Shown one piece after another: positions 7,476-13,779 of a stretch of 17,564 nucleotides of DNA. This DNA comes from JACJYE01 sp964432875 (GTDB lineage Bacteria > Bacteroidota > Bacteroidia > Chitinophagales > Saprospiraceae): the NCBI GenBank assembly GCA_964432875.1, contig CAYSPJ010000107.1:1-17564 (forward strand). The letters are read 5' to 3'. Position 1 is the stretch's first letter. Every line of letters starts with the position of its first letter. The position numbers were made by a program, and so were the translations under genes. The notes below the pieces were generated by a model, which did not search any database, was not told the DNA's origin, and was given only the letters and a program-made list of their open reading frames with translations.

Positions 7476-7533
7476 TTCATCACAAGTTCATCACCGGGCG
7501 CTTAGCTACGCCCGGCGATGAACTTGTGATGAA
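7476..7533. terminator. long hairpin between convergent dctM and symporter genes
   Basis: Arms 7476-7500 and 7509-7533 pair at 24 of 25 positions (one A:C mismatch) around the 8-nt loop CTTAGCTA. It sits 25 nt after the dctM stop and 3 nt after the minus-strand symporter stop, so it can serve as a shared 3' end. No T-tract flanks it. The left arm carries the direct repeat TTCATCAC-AAG-TTCATCAC. Confidence 0.7.
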
Positions 7534-7536
7534 TGC

Positions 7537-9231
7537 TTAATGCGCTTGTGCATCGCCAGCCCCACGCGGGATGCGGATGTCTTCCACGAGCTGCTGGATA
7601 TTTTCCGGCGGCGCGGGAGTCCGGCGAGAGACGACAATTGTAATGACGGCATTGACCAACATGCCGAGGGTGCCGATACCTTCAGGCGAGATGCCGAGGA
7701 ACCAATTCTCGGAGGTGTTGGCAGCCGGGTTGATAAACTTGAAATAGACGATATAAGCGGTCGTAAAGACGATGCCGGCAACCATGCCGCTTACCGCGCC
7801 TTGCATATTGGTGCGTTTGTCGAAAACACCGAGGATGATAGCGGGGAAGAAGGAAGAAGCCGCCAGGCCGAAAGCAAAGGCGACCACCTCGGCCACGAAG
7901 CCTGGAGGGAAGATGCCCAGCAGGCCAGCCAGAGCTACGGCTACGCCGGCAGCGATGCGGGCAGCTAATAGCTCACCCCGCTCCGAGATATTAGGCCGGA
8001 TGGACTTCTTCAGCAGGTCGTGAGAGATTGCGCTGGAAATGACCAAGAGCAAGCCCGCTGCAGTGGAGAGCGCCGCCGCCAAACCGCCGGCAGCAACCAG
8101 GGCGATGACCCAGTTGGGGAGGTTGGCGATTTCCGGGTTGGCCAGCACCATGATGTCGCGGTCGGGCACAAACTCATTGGCGGCCTTGTCCGCAACGTAC
8201 TGTACGATGCCATCGCCGTTTTTGTCTTCCATTTTGATCAGGCCAGTTTCGGCCCAGTTGGACACCCAGTCAGGAAGCTTGCTGTACTCTACGCCCGATA
8301 CGGACTGGATCATGTTGGTGCGGGCAAAGGCGGCGATAGCCGGTGCCGTGGTGTAGAGCAAGGCGATGAATAGCAGGGCCCAGCCAGCTGAAGAGCGGGC
8401 ATCGCGCACTTTGGGCACGGTGAAAAAACGCACGATGACGTGGGGCAGCCCCGCCGTGCCCATCATCAATGCGGCGGTGATAAAGAATACGTCAATCATC
8501 CCCTTGGAGCCGTTGGTGTATTTTTCAAAGCCGAGCTCCTGGTTCAGCCCGTCGAGCTTGTCGAGCAGGTAAACGCCAGAGCCGTCGCTTAGGGTGGAGC
8601 CAAAGCCCAATTGCGGGATGGGGTTGCCAGTCATCTGGATGGAGATGAAAATAGCGGGTACCAGGAAGGCGAAGATCAGTACACAATATTGCGCCACCTG
8701 AGTGTAGGTGATGCCCTTCATGCCGCCTAATACGGCATAGATGAATACAATAGCCATGCCCATGATGACGCCCCAGGTGATCGGCACTTCCAGGAAGCGC
8801 GAAAAGACGATGCCCACGCCCCGCATCTGCCCGGCGATGTAGGTGAAGGAGACGAAAAGGGCGCAAATCAAGGCTACCATCCGTGCCGTTTGAGAGTAGT
8901 AGCGCTCGCCGATGAAGTCTGGCACCGTGAATTTGCCAAATTTGCGTAAATAAGGCGCCAGCAGCAAGGCCAGGAGTACGTAGCCTCCGGTCCAGCCCAT
9001 GAGGTAAACCGCGCCGTCATAACCCATGAAGGAGATCAGGCCCGCCATGGAGATAAAGGAAGCAGCCGACATCCAGTCGGCTGCCGTAGCCATGCCGTTG
9101 GCGATGGGGTGTACGCCCCCGCCAGCTACATAAAATTCTTTGGTAGAGCCGGCCCGCGACCAGATAGCGATGCCGATGTAGAGGGCAAAAGTGAAGCCTA
9201 CTATTAAAAAAGTCCAGATTTGAACGCTCAT
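7537..9231 (-). CDS. sodium:solute symporter, VC_2705/ActP-like (acetate or short carboxylate uptake)
   Basis: This 564-residue SSS-family inner-membrane symporter most resembles the VC_2705 subfamily, relatives of acetate permease ActP. Evidence is the N-terminal EFYVAGGGVHPIANGMATAADWMSAASFI, the FIAALLYTTAP-type helices, LPNWVIALVAAGGLAAALST, and a C-terminus with NWFLGISPEGIGTLG and TPAPPENIQQLVEDIR. About 13 hydrophobic segments are seen. A hydrophilic loop holds DKNGDG (336-341), which resembles a calcium-binding loop but lacks the final acidic residue of an EF-hand. The gene follows the DUF4212 gene by 31 nt on the same strand, the arrangement seen for this subfamily elsewhere, and the two probably form one transporter. 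Acetate is the likely but unproven substrate. Confidence 0.9.
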   Translation of the reverse strand: MSVQIWTFLIVGFTFALYIGIAIWSRAGSTKEFYVAGGGVHPIANGMATAADWMSAASFISMAGLISFMGYDGAVYLMGWTGGYVLLALLLAPYLRKFGKFTVPDFIGERYYSQTARMVALICALFVSFTYIAGQMRGVGIVFSRFLEVPITWGVIMGMAIVFIYAVLGGMKGITYTQVAQYCVLIFAFLVPAIFISIQMTGNPIPQLGFGSTLSDGSGVYLLDKLDGLNQELGFEKYTNGSKGMIDVFFITAALMMGTAGLPHVIVRFFTVPKVRDARSSAGWALLFIALLYTTAPAIAAFARTNMIQSVSGVEYSKLPDWVSNWAETGLIKMEDKNGDGIVQYVADKAANEFVPDRDIMVLANPEIANLPNWVIALVAAGGLAAALSTAAGLLLVISSAISHDLLKKSIRPNISERGELLAARIAAGVAVALAGLLGIFPPGFVAEVVAFAFGLAASSFFPAIILGVFDKRTNMQGAVSGMVAGIVFTTAYIVYFKFINPAANTSENWFLGISPEGIGTLGMLVNAVITIVVSRRTPAPPENIQQLVEDIRIPRGAGDAQAH

Positions 9232-9262
9232 GTCTTTGATTATTTGATAGTGAAAAATGGTT

Positions 9263-9520
9263 TTACTTCTCGTCTACATCGTATTTGCGATCCAGCCGGT
9301 TCATCAACTTCACATAGACGAGGATGAGCAGCACGAATACATACATGGAGCCTTGCTGGGCAAACCAGAAACCGAGCTTGAAGCCTCCAAACCGGAAGGC
9401 ATTAAGCGGTTCGACAAAAAGGATGCCTGCCCCGTAAGAGACGACAAACCAGATAATCAATAGGATGAGCAGGTAACGGAGGTTTTCTTTCCAATAAGCC
9501 TGCAAGTTGGTCTTTGTCAT
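9263..9520 (-). CDS. DUF4212 protein, probable small subunit of the sodium symporter
   Basis: This 85-residue membrane protein matches the DUF4212 family (putative solute:sodium symporter small subunit). It starts MTKTNLQAYWKENLRYL, with two helices (about 16-35 and 54-72) separated by the conserved-looking LNAFRFGGFKLGFWFAQQGS. Family members are nearly always encoded directly upstream of a VC_2705-type symporter, as here with a 31-nt gap. A role in assembly or coupling of the large subunit is assumed from the pairing. The ATG at 9520 is the only reasonable start. Confidence 0.88.
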   Translation of the reverse strand: MTKTNLQAYWKENLRYLLILLIIWFVVSYGAGILFVEPLNAFRFGGFKLGFWFAQQGSMYVFVLLILVYVKLMNRLDRKYDVDEK

Positions 9521-9537
9521 ATGCCAATGATTTTAAT

Positions 9538-9545
9538 GAAATGTA
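9538..9545 (-). promoter_or_regulatory. possible -7 box upstream of the DUF4212 gene
   Basis: On the minus strand TACATTTC matches TAnnTTTG at 7 of 8 positions, 17 nt before the start codon. No convincing -33 TTTG lies at the right distance, so this is weak. Confidence 0.25.
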
Positions 9546-9614
9546 TCTGTTTGATCAAGTTGTTTTTGGTTTGCTGGTTGCTCCGTCTGCCGCTTCGAGC
9601 TTGTATCTAAAGAA

Positions 9615-9642
9615 GTAAAAAGTAAAAAGTAAAAAGTAAAAA
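9615..9642 (+). repeat. tandem repeat, four copies of GTAAAAA
   Basis: Four perfect 7-nt units (9615-9621, 9622-9628, 9629-9635, 9636-9642) lie about 95 nt upstream of the DUF4212 start, in the 245-bp gap before the porin gene. The minus strand reads TTTTTAC units. Apart from this repeat and the short inverted repeat GCACTTT-A-AAAGTGC just beyond it, that gap shows little structure. Confidence 0.9.
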
Positions 9643-9765
9643 GAGGATGCCGCTTTGCTCCATTTGATCCAGCCTCCAAGCGCTCAGAGCGGACCAATCA
9701 TAAAGGCATGCACTTTAAAAGTGCGGCCTCAAACTCGCTGCTAGCTGGCATCCCACCAGCCCAGG

Positions 9766-11169
9766 TCATAAGAAAATATGCGTCTGCAAGATAAACTCCC
9801 CCCTGCTGCCATTGCGCTCCAACACTCCGCTGTCGGCCTGATAAACTGGCCGGCTTTGGTATTCCAGCGTAAGTTTAGCAAAATGGGCATTAATAAAGAA
9901 ATTCAAGCCCAGTCCAAATTGACTGCTGGGTTCTGGCAAGCGCTCAAAGTCCTTGTAAGTGACCGTGGCGTAAGGCATCAATTGCATGCCATTTTTCATT
10001 TTGGGCAGGGCATAACCAAACTGGCCGTAGGCGATGCTGCCGGTGCCGATGGACGGTTGGAGGTTTCCGCCACCCATGGCGCTGCGTTTCTCTTGCTGGA
10101 TGCTGGTGGCAAAGTGTTCATTCAGGATGCCGATATTGCGCAGGTAGCCCGGGCCAAAATCGTAGTTATAGTAGACCATGTAGGCATGCACGGCACCTTT
10201 ATTATTGCCCACTGGCATATCCAGGAACATATCTACCCCCAGGCAGAGCTGATTGTGGCGGCTGACCAGGGTGTCTTGGCCTGTAATGCTGCGGCTGGCA
10301 GTAGCTTCGGGATGGTGGTAAAAGCCCGCACCGATATTGAACACTTTCTTGGCACCCATATAGCTGCCAACGTAGAAGGGCAGTTTATTGCTCTCTTTAT
10401 CGAGGAACATCCAGTTGGCATAGCCCCCTAGCGCCCAGTTTTCTGTAGCGGCATTGATGGCGTTGATCCCGGTATTGGCGGTATTGGCTACTACCCCGTT
10501 GACAAAGGGCTTGTTGTAGTGCAGCCGGTAGTCCAGTTTGCCCAACTGCCCTTTGGCGTAAATCCCAAACTGCCGGGCGAACTGGTCGGTAGCTTCGATA
10601 TTATACCAGTTGAAAATTGGGGCATCCAGCGTCATGAAATTCAAAGTGCTATGGCTGGACAGGCGGGAGACGCCATTCCAATAGTGCAAGCCCGCGCCGA
10701 TGTAGAGCTTGTTTTTGACCAGCTCGTATTCCGTCCAGGCATCGTGGATGAACAACTGGGGCTTTTTGCCCTGGTTGCTGGCAACCCCGGCAGAGTTGGG
10801 CCCGTTAGGCGGGGTTGCCCCATTGATAAAGGATTGGTTGTTGATGCCCCAGTGCGTCAAGATTAAAAAGCGGGGCGAAACCTGAGCATAGGCCAGGAAG
10901 CGCGAACGCCGCAGTGCCAGGTTGGTCGTATGGCTCGCCAATTCCCCATTGATATCCACGGTGCCCGGGTTGTTCTCGGTGAGCGTCAGCCAGAATTGGT
11001 GCCACATCAATAAGCGGACGTATTTTTGGCCATCTTCGGATAGCTTCAGCGTCAATGGCTGGTAAGAGTGGTCTGCCTCTGGCTTCATGTCCTGTGCCGG
11101 TGCCTGCCAGGCGAGCCCCAGCGCGAAGGCCAGCGCGGGAAATAGCTGGTATAGTCGTTTTTTGTCCAT
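9766..11169 (-). CDS. outer-membrane porin-like beta-barrel protein
   Basis: This 467-residue protein has a signal peptide (about 1-25, LFPALAFALGLAWQAPAQ). Many short alternating amphipathic stretches rich in Tyr, Trp, Phe and Gly follow, such as KLYIGAGLHYWNG, QFGIYAKGQLGKLDYRLHYN, WALGGYANWMF and PFYVGSYMGAKKVFNIGAGFY, as expected for a beta-barrel. There is no plug or TonB box, so it looks like a passive porin rather than a TonB receptor. The C-terminus ends ILQTHIFL, close to a usual barrel-end signal but with Leu last. It lies on the same strand as, and upstream of, the DUF4212/symporter pair, which suggests it admits their substrate across the outer membrane. The 245-bp gap argues for separate transcription. 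Specific family not identified. Confidence 0.75.
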   Translation of the reverse strand: MDKKRLYQLFPALAFALGLAWQAPAQDMKPEADHSYQPLTLKLSEDGQKYVRLLMWHQFWLTLTENNPGTVDINGELASHTTNLALRRSRFLAYAQVSPRFLILTHWGINNQSFINGATPPNGPNSAGVASNQGKKPQLFIHDAWTEYELVKNKLYIGAGLHYWNGVSRLSSHSTLNFMTLDAPIFNWYNIEATDQFARQFGIYAKGQLGKLDYRLHYNKPFVNGVVANTANTGINAINAATENWALGGYANWMFLDKESNKLPFYVGSYMGAKKVFNIGAGFYHHPEATASRSITGQDTLVSRHNQLCLGVDMFLDMPVGNNKGAVHAYMVYYNYDFGPGYLRNIGILNEHFATSIQQEKRSAMGGGNLQPSIGTGSIAYGQFGYALPKMKNGMQLMPYATVTYKDFERLPEPSSQFGLGLNFFINAHFAKLTLEYQSRPVYQADSGVLERNGSRGEFILQTHIFL

Positions 11170-11210
11170 CGTGATTTGCTTTAAAACTTGTCGAAATCGC
11201 TTTGCACCGG

Positions 11211-11242
11211 CTAAAGTATGTAGTTATCTATATATATGCAAG
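11211..11242 (-). promoter_or_regulatory. probable promoter of the porin gene
   Basis: On the minus strand, CTTG (11239-11242) and TACTTTAG (11211-11218; 7 of 8 to TAnnTTTG) are separated by 20 nt, the normal Bacteroidota spacing. The leader would be about 35 nt. The spacer is almost filled by the AT-rich motif at 11221-11236. Confidence 0.5.
11221..11236 (+). promoter_or_regulatory. putative ArsR operator, copy 1 (porin promoter)
   Basis: TAGTTATCTATATATA matches the copy at 11383-11398 at 15 of 16 positions. It occupies the spacer between the porin -33 and -7 elements, where a bound repressor would block polymerase. Assignment to the neighbouring ArsR protein is inference. Confidence 0.4.
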
Positions 11243-11382
11243 TTTATTTTTGTTTATTTTTAGATTTTGCTAAAAAAAGTTGATCTTTGCACCGGGATAT
11301 CGGGCTGTAATAGCTTGTAAGCCTTTAAAAGCAGAGGTTTATGGATAGGAGGGGAGCTGTCGCCTCGATTTTTGTTTTTATA

Positions 11383-11398
11383 TAGCTATCTATATATA
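11383..11398 (+). promoter_or_regulatory. putative ArsR operator, copy 2 (arsR-porin gap)
   Basis: TAGCTATCTATATATA has the same orientation as copy 1, with starts 162 bp apart, between the arsR stop codon and the porin promoter. I see no promoter directly at this copy, so it could be an auxiliary site or chance. The 276-bp gap around it holds no gene that I can support. Confidence 0.35.
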
Positions 11399-11445
11399 AT
11401 GGTGTGTTTCTTGGCAGAAGAAAGGGGGATGGGTGCCTGGCAAGC

Positions 11446-11736
11446 TCAAATGACCTTAATGAGGGTCTTGATGATTTCGTAGTATTCCTCCTTGCACAGG
11501 GAGTACAGGGAGTTTTTACCGTCGCGCTCGACGTTGACGACATCCCGGCTTTTGAGGATGCGGAGGTGATGAGAAGCGATGGCCTGTTCGATTTTGAGCT
11601 GGCTGTAAATATCGGTCACGGTCATTTGCCCGTTATTATACAGCAGATCGATCATGGCGATGCGGATAGGGTGGGCGATAGCGCGCAAGGTCTCAGTGGA
11701 GTCTTCCAGGAAATCGGCGTTAAAATGTGTTTTCAT
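11446..11736 (-). CDS. ArsR-family transcriptional repressor
   Basis: This 96-residue cytoplasmic winged-helix protein is close to the usual ArsR/SmtB length. The fold runs from about residue 15 to 82: RAIAHPIRIAMIDLL, the helix pair around MTVTDIYSQLKIEQAIASHHL with recognition helix about 50-64, and the wing VNVERDGKNSLYSL. The classic metal-sensing ELCVCDL cysteines are absent; the only Cys is residue 81. It is therefore unlikely to be an arsenite sensor, and its signal is unknown. It stands between the porin gene (same strand, downstream) and the divergent DUF294 gene. Copies of an AT-rich motif lie in its own promoter region and in that of the porin, so autoregulation plus porin control is the simplest guess. 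Confidence 0.9.
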   Translation of the reverse strand: MKTHFNADFLEDSTETLRAIAHPIRIAMIDLLYNNGQMTVTDIYSQLKIEQAIASHHLRILKSRDVVNVERDGKNSLYSLCKEEYYEIIKTLIKVI

Positions 11737-11762
11737 CGTACTGCTGCTTCGTCAATCAAGAA

Positions 11763-11770
11763 CAAATATA
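11763..11770 (-). promoter_or_regulatory. possible -7 box of the arsR promoter
   Basis: On the minus strand TATATTTG is a perfect TAnnTTTG match 26 nt before the arsR start codon. No clear TTTG lies at the -33 distance; that region is the AT-rich putative operator. Confidence 0.4.
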
Positions 11771-11773
11771 AAC

Positions 11774-11798
11774 ATCTATTTGCATAAATATATAGATA
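11774..11798. promoter_or_regulatory. putative ArsR operator, copy 3 (arsR/DUF294 divergent region)
   Basis: ATCTAT (11774-11779) and ATAGAT (11792-11797) form an inverted repeat with an 18-nt period. ATATATAGATA (11788-11798) is the reverse complement of the core TATCTATATAT of copies 1 and 2. It lies just upstream of the arsR -7 box in the 102-bp gap shared with the DUF294 gene. Confidence 0.4.
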
Positions 11799-11838
11799 CG
11801 ATAGTAAAAAAAGTTTGAAAATCAGAATTTAAGCCCTC

Positions 11839-13764
11839 ATGGAGAACACGATCCCGCGCCGGGTGTATGATTTTTTGAAAGACTACCCGCCCTTTGATTT
11901 ATTGGACGGAGAGCAGCTCATGGCTTTATGTGGGCAGGCGCTAGTGCAATACCGCCGGCCCGGCGAAGCCATTTTTAGCCAGGGGGCACCTCCGGGAGGG
12001 CACCTCTATGTGGTGCGTGAAGGGGCGGTGCAGCTCCTGCGCGAGCAGGAGGGCGAGGCGCTCTTGGTAGAGCAATGCGATGAGGGCGACGTCTTTGGCC
12101 TTCGCCCTTTGTTGGCGGGCGATAACTACGCCCTTACGGCGAAGGCTTCGGAAGAATCCTTATTGTATGCCTTGCCCATAAAAGGCTTCAAAGCTATTGC
12201 CGAGAGCAACCCCCAGGTAGCTTTGTACCTGGCCAGCAATTTTGCCCTTGGCTTAGCCCAGCGCTTCCAGGGGCATAAGCCCCGGGTATTCCTGGAGCAG
12301 GATGAGATTTTCGGTACCCCTTTGCTGGAAGTACTGACGGTGGAGAAGAGTAAAGAGCCGGTGGCTTGCCCGCCAGACACGCCTATCCAGGCAGCGGCAG
12401 CAATCATGAGCCGCCGGGAAGTCGGCTCCATTATCATCGTAGATGAGGGCTTTGCTCCGCTGGGCATCGTGACGGACAAAGATTTCCGGCGCAAGGTAGC
12501 TACCGGGCAGGTGCCGCTCAGCGAGCCAGTATCGGCTATCATGTCCAGCCCGGTCATCACCGTAGGGCCCGATATTGCGATGGGCGATGTGCAGATTGAA
12601 ATGGTCAAGCACCATATCAGCCACCTGTGCATCACGGCTGATGGGACGGATCAATCGCGGGTGACGGGCGTCCTCTCTGAACATGACCTGATGGTGATGC
12701 AAGGCAACAACCCCGCCCTATTGGTGCGGGAAGTGCGCCGCCAACAAAGCGCCGAGGGCTTGCGGCAAGTGCGCGAGCGCGCCGAAGGCTTGTTGCAAAA
12801 GTACCTGCGCCAGGAGGTCTCCATTGCTTTTATCTCTACCGTAATGACGGAAATCAACGACGAAATCATCCGCCGGGCCATCACCCTGGCGGAGGATGCG
12901 CTGCAGCAAGAGCGGCACGAAAAGCCCCCGGTGCAGTATTGCTGGCTGGCTTTGGGCAGCGAGGGCAGGGGGGAGCAGCTGCTGCGCACCGATCAGGACA
13001 GCGCCCTCATCTTTGAAAATGTGCCGCCTGAAAGGTATGAAAAAACAAAAGCCTACTTTCTGGCCCTGGCCGCCAATGCGACACATCTCCTAAATCAAGC
13101 GGGTTTCGAATACTGCCCCGCTGAGATGATGGCCAGCAACCCGCTCTGGTGCCTATCGGTGGATGAGTGGAAAGGGCAGTTTTCCAAATGGATCATGGAG
13201 CCTAGCCCGAAAGCCGTCATGTTGTGCACTATCTTTTTCGATTATCGGCCGGTCTATGGCAAAGCCAGCCTGGCTGAACAATTGACGGAGCACATCTTTA
13301 GCGTCATCAAGGGGCAGGAGGCCTTCCTCAGTTTTCTGGCTAAAGACGCCTTGCAGAACCCACCCCCCTTGACTTTTTTCCGCAACATTATGGTGGAAAG
13401 CAGCGGCGAGCATAAAGATGCTTTCGACATCAAATCTCGCGCTATGATGCCCCTGGCCGATGCTGCCCGGGTACTGGTGCTGCATGCTCAAGTGGGCAAA
13501 ATCAACAATACCTTCCGCCGTTTTGAGAAATTGGCCGAACTGGAGCCTCAAAACCAGGAGCTCTATGAGCAGGCGGCCGACGCCTACGAAATACTGATGC
13601 GCTATCGCGCCCTCCAAGGCCTGAAAGGGCATAATTCTGGCCGCTTTTTCGACCCCGGGCAATTATCTAAAATGGAGCGCCTCAACCTGCGCAACAGCTT
13701 CCAGCCGATCAAGGCGCTCCAGTCTTTACTTTCTACACGCTTCCAGTTGTCCTTTTTCGGGTGA
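11839..13764 (+). CDS. cNMP-binding-like / CBS / DUF294 nucleotidyltransferase-like signalling protein
   Basis: This 641-residue cytoplasmic protein has, in order: a cyclic-nucleotide-binding fold (about 25-140); two CBS repeats (about 165-290; TPIQAAAAIMSRREVGSIIIVD, and ISHLCIT ending VLSEHDL); a DUF294 nucleotidyltransferase-like domain (about 320-470); and a DUF294_C helical domain (about 495-635). The nucleotidyltransferase motif GSEGRGEQ (373-380) with TDQD (384-387) is intact, as in GlnD-type enzymes. The cNMP pocket looks degenerate: FGLRPLLAGDNYALTAKA has neither the usual Gly-Glu nor the phosphate-binding Arg. Family members are often encoded beside DUF4212/VC_2705 symporters and a 3'-5' exonuclease; no exonuclease is seen here. 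A regulatory role in carboxylate uptake is inferred from context, and the reaction is unknown. The gene is divergent from arsR. Confidence 0.9.
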   Translation: MENTIPRRVYDFLKDYPPFDLLDGEQLMALCGQALVQYRRPGEAIFSQGAPPGGHLYVVREGAVQLLREQEGEALLVEQCDEGDVFGLRPLLAGDNYALTAKASEESLLYALPIKGFKAIAESNPQVALYLASNFALGLAQRFQGHKPRVFLEQDEIFGTPLLEVLTVEKSKEPVACPPDTPIQAAAAIMSRREVGSIIIVDEGFAPLGIVTDKDFRRKVATGQVPLSEPVSAIMSSPVITVGPDIAMGDVQIEMVKHHISHLCITADGTDQSRVTGVLSEHDLMVMQGNNPALLVREVRRQQSAEGLRQVRERAEGLLQKYLRQEVSIAFISTVMTEINDEIIRRAITLAEDALQQERHEKPPVQYCWLALGSEGRGEQLLRTDQDSALIFENVPPERYEKTKAYFLALAANATHLLNQAGFEYCPAEMMASNPLWCLSVDEWKGQFSKWIMEPSPKAVMLCTIFFDYRPVYGKASLAEQLTEHIFSVIKGQEAFLSFLAKDALQNPPPLTFFRNIMVESSGEHKDAFDIKSRAMMPLADAARVLVLHAQVGKINNTFRRFEKLAELEPQNQELYEQAADAYEILMRYRALQGLKGHNSGRFFDPGQLSKMERLNLRNSFQPIKALQSLLSTRFQLSFFG

Positions 13765-13779
13765 GGAAGCGGGCAATGC

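Noticed and set aside
9707..9760. Small inverted repeats (GCACTTT-A-AAAGTGC; GCTGG/CCAGC) downstream of the porin gene
   Set aside because: Short stems without a T-tract; they may help end the transcript, but chance explains them equally well.
9778..10431. 217-codon plus-strand open frame opposite the porin gene
   Set aside because: The minus-strand reading has a signal peptide and barrel-like strands; the plus reading shows no family features.
11410..11444. Inverted repeat CTTGGCAG/CTGGCAAG just after the arsR stop codon
   Set aside because: Only 7 of 8 pairs, a 19-nt loop and no T-tract; not convincing as a terminator.
11404..11787. 127-codon plus-strand open frame across arsR
   Set aside because: It is the mirror of a clear winged-helix gene and runs through its promoter region.
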